This document shows positions 15,077-29,470 of a DNA stretch of 34,440 nucleotides, piece after piece. Under the pieces are notes generated by a model. It was given only the letters and a program-made list of their open reading frames with translations. It did not search any database and was not told the DNA's origin. The translations under genes and the position numbers were made by a program. This stretch comes from an uncultured Erysipelotrichaceae bacterium (GTDB lineage Bacteria; Bacillota_I; Bacilli_A; Erysipelotrichales; Coprobacillaceae), in contig CATOPA010000005.1 of assembly GCA_951801965.1 (NCBI GenBank), positions 1 through 34,440 of the forward strand, in the 5' to 3' direction. Each line of letters begins with the position of its first letter. Position 1 is the stretch's first letter.

Positions 15077-17128
15077 TTACACTCTATTCTCTAGACCTGT
15101 ATTTTTAAAATGAAAATAGAAAGGAAAAATAGATATAACATTCAATAAAACAATCAATGAAAGTGAATAAATAATAGATTCCCATTGTAATATATCATAA
15201 GTGTTTCCAAAAAAGAATAAAGCCAAACTATATCCCACAATAATTAAATATAATGCCTTAAAAATATAAATAGACAAAATCTCTCTTTTAGTAAAGCCTA
15301 TCAATTGATATGTAGAAATAGTCTCTTTTTCTTTATACATTTCATAAGATGCATGATAGAAATACATACAACAGAAAAATAATACAAAGATGGACTGTGA
15401 ATATGAAGGAGAAGGCGAATAATCTATCACACTTTCTTCAGTGGCATCAACATATCGAATAGGTTCTTCAAAACTTAATACAAAATCAAAAGTTCCTTTC
15501 TTTTTACTTTCTAATGTATCAAATTGAGCATATATTGCTTGCTCATCATAAGAGAACATATCATAATGATCTTGTGATAATACCACAAATATTTCACTCA
15601 TAAAAGGATATCGTTCATTAACGATTTCAACAATTTCATAATCTTGTCCTTGTATTTTAATCATATCTGATAAACAAAGTTGATAATTGTCAGCAACTTG
15701 TTCTGAAATAGCAACTTGTCTTTCATTAAGTTCTTCAATATATTGATAAACATTCTGATTTGGTAAATAAACATAAATCTCTGCATCTACTGACATATCA
15801 ATTTCTTCATCAAAAGTATAATAATAGACAAGAATCTGTGCTTGTTTTTGCAAAAGACTTATAGAGTCTTTAGGAAAATGATTTCCATAAAACCTCATAT
15901 CAATATAATCATCTAATAAAACAGTATCATCCAAGTAGGTATCCTCTTGTCTTTGATTATTAACTAATACCATCACATTATATCCTATTACAAAAATCAT
16001 CAAACATTTTATCCACAATTCCTTTTTTGAAACCAATTGTCTCCAAGCCAAATAAAATGGTCTCATGTAATGACGCTTATGATAACGATAATAAAAATAC
16101 TGAAATTGTGATCCATCAAATGTTGATGCCAATATATTTCGTAAAGACGAACGAAGCGGTAAAAAGAAACTGAAAAAAACAAGACAAAGGACAAAAAACA
16201 AACAAATAAGAAAGGCTGACAATGTATAATGACAATATATAGAAGTAGGAAATATGATCGATTTCAATAGAAAAAAGATAAAATGAGAGATCATTATTGA
16301 AATTATTGTCAGAATGCATGCTTGAAAAAGGATGATAAACAGCAACTGCCTGTGTGTTGCACCAATTCCTCTTAAAAGAGCAAAGTCATGTTTTTTATCC
16401 TCAAAAGAAGACAAAGTAACGCCAGTTAAAATGGAAAAAGCTAATAAAAATGTTATAAAATAGACAAATGTCAATATATATGCTTTTTCAGCATCAGTTA
16501 CAAATAGACCGTTATATATAACAGAAGCTTCCTGTGATGTCACTGTTGCATTTTGAACATCTAAAAATAATTCAGATTGTTCTATTTGATCACTATATCC
16601 AACATATCCATATTCATAAGGATTTTCTGTAATACCAACAACTTGAAAATCTTTAAGTATGTTCTGCCCATTTTCATACCACAAAATTTGAATTTGTTGA
16701 TTTATTTTCTCATCATATCCCCAGGCTTTTAAAAAGTGCTTTGAAACAAGCAATTCATCTCTTGCCTTTGGCATATGACCTGCTTGTACAGATATTCCTA
16801 ATATTTCATAATCTCCCTCAACATATTTGATATTTGGCACTCCTATAATATCATGTCTAATTGCTGAATGAATTCGCTCATCACCATACTGCATCTCTAC
16901 ACCATTAACCACAAAATGGACATCTTTGATATCTTTTCCACTTTCTTCAAGCAGAGAATATTGATAAGTTTGATTAGTAAAATTTTTAAGAGAAAACAAA
17001 GGCGACAAATAGCTTACTATTATGATAATTAAACATGCAATGATTAATGTTATAATAGTTATCCAAGTATCTTTTTTATGTGTTTTTAAATCATGCAGTG
17101 CATAAAATGAAAGAAAATTACTTTTCAT
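15077..17128 (-). CDS. ABC transporter permease with two FtsX domains
   Basis: 683 aa from ATG 17128 (AGGTG before it). The track start GTG 17137 lies within the ribosome site. One membrane helix near residues 24-44 is followed by an extracellular domain of about 165 residues and a triplet of helices (about 215-330). The pattern repeats, with a helix near 375-395, a second extracellular domain of about 160 residues and three C-terminal helices. FtsX-type coupling helices are seen (KKHDFALLRGIGATHRQL, KEKETISTYQLIGFTKREIL). It forms a complex with the ATPase just upstream, overlapping it by 11 bases. The layout is MacB/YtrF-like doubled FtsX rather than the ten-helix BceB, so the substrate could be a peptide, a lipid or a mechanical signal. 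Confidence 0.85.
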   Translation of the reverse strand: MKSNFLSFYALHDLKTHKKDTWITIITLIIACLIIIIVSYLSPLFSLKNFTNQTYQYSLLEESGKDIKDVHFVVNGVEMQYGDERIHSAIRHDIIGVPNIKYVEGDYEILGISVQAGHMPKARDELLVSKHFLKAWGYDEKINQQIQILWYENGQNILKDFQVVGITENPYEYGYVGYSDQIEQSELFLDVQNATVTSQEASVIYNGLFVTDAEKAYILTFVYFITFLLAFSILTGVTLSSFEDKKHDFALLRGIGATHRQLLFIILFQACILTIISIMISHFIFFLLKSIIFPTSIYCHYTLSAFLICLFFVLCLVFFSFFLPLRSSLRNILASTFDGSQFQYFYYRYHKRHYMRPFYLAWRQLVSKKELWIKCLMIFVIGYNVMVLVNNQRQEDTYLDDTVLLDDYIDMRFYGNHFPKDSISLLQKQAQILVYYYTFDEEIDMSVDAEIYVYLPNQNVYQYIEELNERQVAISEQVADNYQLCLSDMIKIQGQDYEIVEIVNERYPFMSEIFVVLSQDHYDMFSYDEQAIYAQFDTLESKKKGTFDFVLSFEEPIRYVDATEESVIDYSPSPSYSQSIFVLFFCCMYFYHASYEMYKEKETISTYQLIGFTKREILSIYIFKALYLIIVGYSLALFFFGNTYDILQWESIIYSLSLIVLLNVISIFPFYFHFKNTGLENRV

Positions 17129-17798
17129 CAGTATCACCTACAATTCGTCCATCCTCTAATGTAATAATGCGATCAGCATAAGAGGCTATTGTTTCATCAT
17201 GTGTTACAACAACCAATGTCTGCTTATATTTCTTTTGAGAGAATTTTAAAAGTTCTATTACCTCTTGAGAACTCTTGCCGTCTAAATTACCAGTGGGCTC
17301 ATCAGCTAAAATAATAGCAGGTTTACAAGCAAGTGCTCTTGCAATAGCAACTCTTTGTTGCTGTCCACCAGATAGTTCTTTAACAAACGCTTCTTTTTTA
17401 TCTTCCAAATTTAAAGTATTTAATATTTCATCAATATATTCTTGATTTTCTTTAAGATGATCTAAATGAATAGGTAAAACAATATTTTCATAAACATTTA
17501 AATTTCCAATCAAATTAAAGAATTGAAAGACAAAGCCTATTCTTCTCCTACGAAATCTTGATAATTGATCATCTCGCATTTCATAGATAGACTTTCCTTC
17601 TAATAAGACTGTTCCCTTTTGTGGTTTGTTCAACCCACCCATTATATGAAGCAAAGTCGATTTTCCACTTCCACTTGTTCCTACAATAGCAACAAAACTT
17701 CCTTCTTCAATAAATAAATCAACATTAGATACAGCATCAATTTTATTTTCATCATATCCATAGCTTTTTCTTACACGATGTAGCTCTAATAGTGACAT
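17118..17798 (-). CDS. ABC transporter ATP-binding protein (MacB/LolD/BceA type)
   Basis: 226 aa from ATG 17798 with AGGAGG eight bases upstream. Walker A is GTSGSGKST, the Q-loop lies at FVFQFFNLIG, the signature is LSGGQQQR, Walker B is IILADEPTG and the H-loop is VVVTHD. The sequence NVYENIVLP and DEPTGNLD place it in the MacB/LolD/BceA group. It energises the FtsX permease encoded immediately downstream. It starts 37 bases after the sensor kinase, in the order regulator, kinase, ATPase, permease, as in antimicrobial-peptide sensing modules. Confidence 0.92.
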   Translation of the reverse strand: MSLLELHRVRKSYGYDENKIDAVSNVDLFIEEGSFVAIVGTSGSGKSTLLHIMGGLNKPQKGTVLLEGKSIYEMRDDQLSRFRRRRIGFVFQFFNLIGNLNVYENIVLPIHLDHLKENQEYIDEILNTLNLEDKKEAFVKELSGGQQQRVAIARALACKPAIILADEPTGNLDGKSSQEVIELLKFSQKKYKQTLVVVTHDETIASYADRIITLEDGRIVGDTDEK

Positions 17799-17835
17799 AC
17801 CTTTCACCTCCTATCTTTAATATACTTCTTCTTTC

Positions 17836-18852
17836 TTACATTTTAGTGACACTATACTTACTTTTGGTTATTTTTTTAGGAAGTGCTATTGTAAACAATG
17901 CTCCGTGATGATTCTTTGCTGAAATAGTTCCATGATGTTGATGAATAATTGCTTGACTGACAGAAAGTCCTATACCAATACTTTCTTTTTTATGTACATT
18001 ATGATAAAACCTTTCAAAAATATGTGGCAAATCATCTTTTGAAAAACCAGAACCATTGTCTTGAATATATAAATAAGTTTCCATTAGAGATTCTTTACAG
18101 CTAATCATGACTTGCGAACACTCTTCTTGTTCAACACAATTCTTAATAATATTTTCTAAAGCTTCTTCAAACCATCTTGGATCACAATAAATCTCTTTAC
18201 TAAATTCACATTGTATAGTGACCTGATATTTATCTAATAAAGGTTTCAAATTCAAACGTATGTTTTCAATAAGTAATGATAACGAACATTCCTGAAAATG
18301 ATACTGTATTGTTTGTGATTCTATTTTTGCTAAATGTAAAAGTGATTCAATTAATGATTTCATTCTTTGTGTCTGATAAATCATGTCTTCAATATGACTT
18401 TCTTCTTGGGGAATTTTTTCGAGTAGAATATCTTCTTTTAACATAAGTGATGTGAGAGGTGTTTTCATTTGATGTGAAATGTCTTCAACATAATCTTGGA
18501 TTTTCTTTTGTTCTAGGGATAATTGTTCTAACATATGTTTGATTCTTTTATCTAGTAAATAAAGCTGTGACGAAAGAACAGATATATAACTCTCTCCATC
18601 TATCCATTCATTGATATCTTTTTGTTCTAAAATATTTTCACTTGTTTGAATTAAATTCAATAATGAAAGCTTTATATGCCTGATTGATATCAAGTAGCAT
18701 ATTAAACCTATAAAAAGTATAACAAATATCAACAGACATACTTTTGATGCTTCAAAAAAATAATCTATCAGAGTTAGCATCATTGCTATTATTAAACATA
18801 TTATCAAACTTAATGAATATATTGTTTGCCCCTTTGTTACTCTTGTTTCCAT
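17836..18852 (-). CDS. Sensor histidine kinase with short extracellular loop
   Basis: 338 aa. Two helices at about residues 11-32 and 37-56 are joined by only a few residues, so there is no real sensor domain outside; this is the intramembrane-sensing plan. The dimerisation/phospho-acceptor box is DISHQMKTPLTSL with H127. The ATPase domain has an N box in ENIIKNCVEQ, a G box in IQDNGSGFS and a second in SIGIGLSVSQAI. Such kinases usually sense through the partner ABC transporter. Its start overlaps the regulator by 16 bases. Signal unknown; peptide antibiotics are the usual type. Confidence 0.92.
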   Translation of the reverse strand: METRVTKGQTIYSLSLIICLIIAMMLTLIDYFFEASKVCLLIFVILFIGLICYLISIRHIKLSLLNLIQTSENILEQKDINEWIDGESYISVLSSQLYLLDKRIKHMLEQLSLEQKKIQDYVEDISHQMKTPLTSLMLKEDILLEKIPQEESHIEDMIYQTQRMKSLIESLLHLAKIESQTIQYHFQECSLSLLIENIRLNLKPLLDKYQVTIQCEFSKEIYCDPRWFEEALENIIKNCVEQEECSQVMISCKESLMETYLYIQDNGSGFSKDDLPHIFERFYHNVHKKESIGIGLSVSQAIIHQHHGTISAKNHHGALFTIALPKKITKSKYSVTKM

Positions 18853-19496
18853 CTATATCCCACTCCCCTCACTGTTTCTATATAATCTTTTCCTTGATAA
18901 GTTCCTAACTTTTCTCTCATTCTTTTGATATGAACAGAAACAGTATTATTTTCAATCATATGTCCTGTTTTTTCCTCAATGAGTTCAGTAAGCCTTTCTC
19001 TTGTCATAACCATTTTTTGATATTTAACAAATAAAAAAAGCATTTCATAACTTATAGCACTTAATATGATTTCTTCATCATTTTTATAAACATGATACCC
19101 TTGTGTATCAATAACTAAATCATCTATAACAATCACATCATTTTTAATCGTTCTTCTCATTATACTTTTGATTCTTGCAATCAGTTCACTTGCTCTAAAT
19201 GGTTTAATAATATAATCATCACCGCCTCTGTTTAATGCTTCTACAATTGTGCCTTCATCATCTTTAGCTGTTAAAAAAAGAATAGGAACTGATGATAAAT
19301 CTCTTATTTTTTGACATAATGATATTCCATTTCCACCAGGCAATTGAATATCGATTAGCACAAATTGTATATTCTTATTAAAAGCATTTAATGCTTGTTG
19401 ATAGGAAAAAGCTTGTACAACATCATATCCTTTCATCATGAGCAGTTCTTTAAGAGAATTTTGAATAGCATCATCATCTTCTACAATAAGTATCAT
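18837..19496 (-). CDS. OmpR/PhoB-type response regulator
   Basis: 219 aa from ATG 19496 (AGGAGG nine bases upstream); the track start is 16 residues too early. The receiver domain has the acidic pair in VEDDD, the phospho-acceptor D49 in VLIDIQLPG, a Thr in FLTAK and K98 in IIKPF. The C-terminal winged helix has ENNTVSVHIKRMREKLG and YIETVRGVGYRW, the PhoB-type recognition and wing. It is the first gene of the four-gene module and most likely activates the ABC genes beyond the kinase. TATAAT lies just upstream of its ribosome site. Confidence 0.94.
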   Translation of the reverse strand: MILIVEDDDAIQNSLKELLMMKGYDVVQAFSYQQALNAFNKNIQFVLIDIQLPGGNGISLCQKIRDLSSVPILFLTAKDDEGTIVEALNRGGDDYIIKPFRASELIARIKSIMRRTIKNDVIVIDDLVIDTQGYHVYKNDEEIILSAISYEMLFLFVKYQKMVMTRERLTELIEEKTGHMIENNTVSVHIKRMREKLGTYQGKDYIETVRGVGYRWKQE

Positions 19497-19527
19497 TTTT
19501 TTCACCCTCCTTTTTTCATTATAACAT

Positions 19528-19558
19528 AAAAAAAGAATTAACATGAAAGCTAATTCTT
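19528..19558 (-). terminator. Terminator after the second Gfo/Idh gene
   Basis: On the minus strand AAGAATTA, a ten-base loop, TAATTCTT, then TTTTT. It closes the Gfo/Idh operon just before the response-regulator promoter. Confidence 0.7.
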
Positions 19559-19567
19559 CTTTTTCAA

Positions 19568-20560
19568 TTATAATGATTGGTCAGCTGTAAAAACAACACC
19601 TGCACTTTGTCTTGCTTGAGTTGCGATAGTCATAGCAATCAAGCTCTTTTCCATCATCTGATTTGCTCTATCAAAATCTTTATTCTCAAAAATCTTCACA
19701 AATTCCTCAAATTCATAATACATTCTATGTGTTTCACCTTGAAGATCATATTCTTCTTCTGTTCCATCATTTCTCAACAACTTAAATCCTCTCAAACCAT
19801 TCGCAGGTGTTGTAATATTGATGCACCCTTTATCTCCTTGAATGCTTGTTGAAATAGGTGCTTTACAATCCTTTGCACCAATCAAAACAGCTTTAAAAGA
19901 TTCATAATCCAATGTAATGATTCCTGAAGTATCTATACCCTTTTCAACATTTGCTTGATATTGAACTTTCTTTGGCATACCAAATAATGCAACCATTAAA
20001 TGAATATTATAAATATTCAAATCCATTAAAGCACCACCAGACTTTGTATAATCAAAAGCTGGTAATATATTTCCTTCTTTAAAAGCATTATAGCGAGATG
20101 AATATTGTGAATAATTAGCAGTCACAATTTTCACATTTCCAACTTCATCCATCATTTCTTTCATTTTCAATGTATTTGGTAAATATTGTGTAGAAATAGC
20201 TTCTAATAAAAGTAAATTCTTTTCCTTAGCCATTGCATTTAAAATTTCTAATTCTTTGATATGTGAAGTAAATGGTTTTTCACAAATAACATGTTTATTG
20301 TTTTCTAATGCTTGTTTTGCCATTGAAAAATGTAAATGATTAGGAACACCAAGATAAATCACTTCAACATCATTATCCTTTAGCATATCTTCATAACATT
20401 CATATGCTTTTTTTACACCATTTTCCTTAGCCAATGCTTGAACTTTTTCATATTCTGCTGGAATAGAGGCAATAGCTTCTAACTCTACACCTTGCACATC
20501 ATGAATAAAGCGGAACAAGTCATTAACAATCATTCCACAACCAGTTATACCTAACTTCAT
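19568..20560 (-). CDS. Gfo/Idh/MocA family oxidoreductase (copy 1)
   Basis: 330 aa from ATG 20560, with AAGGAGG nine bases upstream. The ORF track begins seven residues earlier, inside the previous gene. A Rossmann fold opens with LGITGCGMI, a mid-domain EKPFTSHI is the family's catalytic Lys motif, and the C-terminal domain reads GGALMDLNIYNIHLMVALFG with a His two turns on. The family oxidises or reduces sugars, inositols or N-acetylated sugars with NAD(P). It follows the other oxidoreductase with one base between, so the two are made together. It may act on a glycoside made or cleaved by the GH1 enzymes upstream. Reaction unknown. Confidence 0.9.
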   Translation of the reverse strand: MKLGITGCGMIVNDLFRFIHDVQGVELEAIASIPAEYEKVQALAKENGVKKAYECYEDMLKDNDVEVIYLGVPNHLHFSMAKQALENNKHVICEKPFTSHIKELEILNAMAKEKNLLLLEAISTQYLPNTLKMKEMMDEVGNVKIVTANYSQYSSRYNAFKEGNILPAFDYTKSGGALMDLNIYNIHLMVALFGMPKKVQYQANVEKGIDTSGIITLDYESFKAVLIGAKDCKAPISTSIQGDKGCINITTPANGLRGFKLLRNDGTEEEYDLQGETHRMYYEFEEFVKIFENKDFDRANQMMEKSLIAMTIATQARQSAGVVFTADQSL

Positions 20561-20561
20561 G

Positions 20562-21587
20562 TTATTTTGCCTCCTTAGCAACTACAGTCGCTTCTTCGAT
20601 AATCTTTAAAACTTCAATAACTTCTTCATCTTTCACAATCTTTTCACCATTGTTAAATAAAACATCATAAATATTATCGTAAATAATACCATAATCTCCT
20701 ATTTCAGTAGGCACTTTTTGAGTAATATCATTTCCTTCATCATCAATAAATGATAAAGTTCCCCACTTATCCTCTGGCAATGGATCAAAACTGATTTCAA
20801 TTGGTCCTGGTTTTGGTTTTAATGAACTTTGATGTCCTAATGATGGCATCAAGAAACTTCCTTTTCTACCATGAACAATAAATCTTGGATAATCTAATTT
20901 AACATAATAACTTGTTTTTACAATCGCTTTTAAACCACCTTCATAGAAGAAATCAATGTCATAATAATCATCAGATTCACCTGGATTATCAATACTTCTA
21001 CAGTCATAAACAACTTTCTTTGGTTTTCCAAATTGTCCAATAATCTGATCAATAGGATGCACTGCTAAACCATATAAGATTCCAAAACCTTTTCTATCTT
21101 TAATGCTTGGACGATAATAATCATAATGAGATTCTACTTCTAAAATATCTCCTAAAACACCTGATTCAATGACTTTTCTTACAGTTCTCATATCTGCATC
21201 ATAGCGTCTATTTTGATTTGACATAACAAGTAAACCTTTTTCCTTAGCATAAGCAAACACTTCTTTCGCTTCTTGTGATGTCATCGCAAATGGTTTTTCA
21301 CACAAAACATTTTTTCCATGATCTAAAGCCATCATTGTATAAGAAACATGGAATTGATCTGGTGTATTAACAACAATTAAATTGACTTCTTCATCATTCA
21401 TGACTTGATCAATATCTGATGTAAAAGTAATATGTGGATACCAAGTTTCTCTTTCTTCATCTCCCACTCTATCTTCTTGTCTACGATAAATATATTTGAC
21501 TTGAATTGTGTCTTTTCTTCTTTCAACATATGGTAAATGGTAACGACACACACTATTACCAAATCCAATATAAGCAACTACTAACAT
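20562..21587 (-). CDS. Gfo/Idh/MocA family oxidoreductase (copy 2)
   Basis: 341 aa, start at ATG 21587 with AAGGAGG nine bases before. The nucleotide motif is AYIGFGNSVCRYHLPYV and the catalytic Lys motif is LCEKPFAMTSQEA. LYGLAVHPIDQIIGQFG carries the family's His/Asp. It resembles the YdgJ/YhhX-type putative oxidoreductases. First gene of the operon, with the paired RpiR-like operators between 21661 and 21708 upstream. Substrate unknown, but the regulation ties it to the GH1 genes. Confidence 0.9.
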   Translation of the reverse strand: MLVVAYIGFGNSVCRYHLPYVERRKDTIQVKYIYRRQEDRVGDEERETWYPHITFTSDIDQVMNDEEVNLIVVNTPDQFHVSYTMMALDHGKNVLCEKPFAMTSQEAKEVFAYAKEKGLLVMSNQNRRYDADMRTVRKVIESGVLGDILEVESHYDYYRPSIKDRKGFGILYGLAVHPIDQIIGQFGKPKKVVYDCRSIDNPGESDDYYDIDFFYEGGLKAIVKTSYYVKLDYPRFIVHGRKGSFLMPSLGHQSSLKPKPGPIEISFDPLPEDKWGTLSFIDDEGNDITQKVPTEIGDYGIIYDNIYDVLFNNGEKIVKDEEVIEVLKIIEEATVVAKEAK

Positions 21588-21660
21588 GATTTATTCCTCC
21601 TTGTTTTGATAATTCTATTTTACATATTATCAGAAAGGAAAACAGTCTTTTCCCATGACT

Positions 21661-21708
21661 TGAAATTAGATTTCATTAAAACAATTCTCTCTTTGAAATC
21701 AAATTTCA
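21661..21708. promoter_or_regulatory. Two RpiR-type operators before the Gfo/Idh pair
   Basis: TGAAATTAGATTTCA (21661-21675) and TGAAATCAAATTTCA (21694-21708) are both perfect TGAAAT-N3-ATTTCA palindromes, with starts 33 bases apart. The first is identical to the one at 29411-29425 in front of rpiR. A GGAAAA-CAGTC-TTTTCC hairpin lies nearer the gene (21637-21653). Confidence 0.75.
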
Positions 21709-21737
21709 AAAAAAGAATAAGAGTCTAGCTTATTCTT
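21708..21737 (-). terminator. Terminator of the GH1/HAD operon
   Basis: On the minus strand AAGAATAAG, loop of seven, CTTATTCTT (9 bp), then TTTTT. It comes right after the second HAD gene stop and abuts the operator at 21694. Confidence 0.8.
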
Positions 21738-22530
21738 TTGACATATTTTCTAGTAATTCTTCTATTTTTAAAATAACACCTTGTTCATCGTTAGAATGAA
21801 CAACTTCATAAGCAATGTCTTTAATAGTTTCAACAGCATTATCCATAGCATAGGCATACTTCACATTTTTTAACAGCTCATAATCGTTCATCTGATCTCC
21901 AAAAGCAGCACATTCATCACGACTGAAATGAAGATGATTTTGGAGATGAATCATACCTGACCCTTTATGAATGTGTGTATATTGTATATCCATCCACTCA
22001 TTTCCTGATGTTAAGATTTTCATACCTTGAGGCAAATCTTTTTGAATATCTTCAACATATTGTTCAACGTGATAGTTAGGATCATGAATGGAAAATTTTA
22101 AAATACCATCATCAATTTCATCAATGTTGTCAATAAATTGATAAGCATCATAATGCTTTTCTATTTCATCTTTATAGAGCGAATAGTTTCTATGAATATA
22201 TGCTCTTTTTTCTCCACAAATGACAACCATCAATTGAGGGTACTTTTTAAAAATGTTCATAATGTCATAAACAATAGACATTTCCATAGTAGAGCTATAA
22301 AAAGATTTTTTTCCATGAGAAATGAAAGCACCATTTTCAGCTATATAGTACAATTCATCACAAATAGATGGAAAAGTATTATAAAGATGTAAGAATTGGT
22401 TTCCACTCGCTATAACAAACACAATACCTTTTTCTTTAAGTTTTTGAAAAACAGTATAGAACCTTTCATCAAACTGTTTTGATGAATCAAGAAAAGTTCC
22501 ATCCATATCTGTCGCAATTAATTTAATCAT
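21730..22530 (-). CDS. Cof-type HAD-IIB phosphatase (copy 1)
   Basis: 266 aa. Motif I is IATDMDGTF (D8 nucleophile, D10), motif II is VIASG, and motif IV is CAAFGDQMNDYELL. The long cap between residues 85 and 190 makes it a class IIB enzyme. Members hydrolyse sugar phosphates, FMN or PLP; the usual partner in such loci is a sugar-phosphate. It lies 24 bases after a GH1 gene and ends the operon. Ribosome site is weak and distant, so it may be coupled. Substrate unknown. Confidence 0.9.
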   Translation of the reverse strand: MIKLIATDMDGTFLDSSKQFDERFYTVFQKLKEKGIVFVIASGNQFLHLYNTFPSICDELYYIAENGAFISHGKKSFYSSTMEMSIVYDIMNIFKKYPQLMVVICGEKRAYIHRNYSLYKDEIEKHYDAYQFIDNIDEIDDGILKFSIHDPNYHVEQYVEDIQKDLPQGMKILTSGNEWMDIQYTHIHKGSGMIHLQNHLHFSRDECAAFGDQMNDYELLKNVKYAYAMDNAVETIKDIAYEVVHSNDEQGVILKIEELLENMSKE

Positions 22531-22554
22531 AAATAACCAAAGCTCCCAATTTTA

Positions 22555-24027
<1,473 letters not shown>

Positions 24028-24786
24028 TTATTCCTCCTTATTTCCCTTTTGACATAATATATTGATTGCTTCCTCAATATCTTCCACAATATAATCAGCA
24101 TGATCTTGAATACTTTGAGGAGAACTCAAAAATGTAAATGATGTATCAACAACATCTAACATAGGTAAATCATTATAAGAATCTCCAATACCTGCAATTT
24201 GTTCAAAATGAAAGATTTCTTTTAATTTTATAATAGCCTCTCCTTTAGAACATCCTTTCGCAACAATATCAATAGAATCAACATTCTGAAAGGCTTCTAC
24301 CTCTTGATATTTCTGATTAATTTCTAAAGTAATTTGTGTTGCTCTTTCAACAGTGCTCTCTATTAAAGAAATACTATAAATATCTTCATCTTTCATGTCC
24401 AACACAGAATGAATCTTTGTTCTTTCTCCGTCTTCTTTGATATTTGTGCAATAAAATTTATCTTGTGATAATGTTTGAACAATGAGTTCTGTTTCTTTTT
24501 GATATGTTAAATAAATTTCATGAGCAATATCAAAAGGTACAGTCTTTCCATATAACAAATGATAATCTTTATCTAAAATTGCTCCACCTGTACTCACAAT
24601 AAAAAAATCAGGTTTTAATATCCCTTTCATTGGTCTTAACAAACCTGAAAAAGGTCTACCAGAACAAATACCAAAAAGATGACCATCTTTTTGAAACTCT
24701 TTAATTCTTTTTATATCACTTTCTTTAAAACGCTCACTATTTTTAAAAAATAATGTATTATCAAAATCACTCGCTAAAACGTTCAT
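24028..24786 (-). CDS. Cof-type HAD-IIB phosphatase (copy 2)
   Basis: 252 aa from ATG 24786, with AAGGAGAA before it; the track start lies 17 residues upstream in the spacer hairpin. Motif I is ASDFDNTLF (D7, D9), motif II GICSGR, motif III KGCSKGEAI and motif IV IAGIGDSYNDLPML. The cap domain is again type IIB. It is placed between two GH1 genes, starts 58 bases after the first of these and ends 3 bases before the next. A sugar-phosphate substrate that follows hydrolysis or side-product dephosphorylation is the likely role; not proven. Confidence 0.9.
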   Translation of the reverse strand: MNVLASDFDNTLFFKNSERFKESDIKRIKEFQKDGHLFGICSGRPFSGLLRPMKGILKPDFFIVSTGGAILDKDYHLLYGKTVPFDIAHEIYLTYQKETELIVQTLSQDKFYCTNIKEDGERTKIHSVLDMKDEDIYSISLIESTVERATQITLEINQKYQEVEAFQNVDSIDIVAKGCSKGEAIIKLKEIFHFEQIAGIGDSYNDLPMLDVVDTSFTFLSSPQSIQDHADYIVEDIEEAINILCQKGNKEE

Positions 24787-24810
24787 CTCTTCTCCTTTAA
24801 ATATGAAAGA

Positions 24811-24832
24811 GAATATGGCATGAGCCATATTC
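24811..24832 (-). repeat. Intra-operon hairpin between GH1 copy 2 and the HAD gene
   Basis: GAATATGGC-ATGA-GCCATATTC, a perfect 9-bp stem with a tetraloop in the only sizeable gap of the GH1 operon. No T tract follows, so a processing or stability element is more likely than a terminator. Confidence 0.6.
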
Positions 24833-24844
24833 CTCAATCATGTT

Positions 24845-29275
<4,431 letters not shown>

Positions 29276-29286
29276 TTATCATATCA

Positions 29287-29316
29287 ATAAGTATAAAGTT
29301 TAAAAACTTCTTATTG
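29287..29316 (-). repeat. Nested hairpin in the GH1 operon leader
   Basis: AATAAG ... CTTATT encloses AAGTTT-AA-AAACTT. It lies between the GH1 promoter and copy 4, with no T tract close by. Possible mRNA-stability element. Confidence 0.4.
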
Positions 29317-29334
29317 TTTAATCATATATTTATC

Positions 29335-29362
29335 ATTTTATATATATTCTTTTTGTATTCAA
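29335..29362 (-). promoter_or_regulatory. Promoter of the GH1 operon
   Basis: On the minus strand TTGAAT, 16 bases, TAAAAT. The two operators lie 17-63 bases upstream of the -35. Confidence 0.5.
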
Positions 29363-29378
29363 TGTATCCTTTTCCTTT

Positions 29379-29425
29379 TGTAATTTGATTTCAAAAAATC
29401 AAAAACATGATGAAATTAGATTTCA
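29379..29425. promoter_or_regulatory. Two RpiR-type operators between GH1 operon and rpiR
   Basis: TGAAATTAGATTTCA at 29411-29425 is identical to the site at 21661. TGTAATTTGATTTCA at 29379-29393 matches the same palindrome except for one base. Their starts are 32 bases apart, almost the same as at 21.66 kb. The nearer one touches the rpiR -35 region, so rpiR is probably self-regulated. Confidence 0.75.
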
Positions 29426-29449
29426 AAGTTATTCATAATTTGTTATAAT
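29421..29449 (+). promoter_or_regulatory. Promoter of rpiR
   Basis: TTTCAA, 17 bases, TATAAT. The -35 box overlaps the operator at 29411-29425. Confidence 0.6.
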
Positions 29450-29470
29450 GTGCTTATGGAGGGAAGAAAT

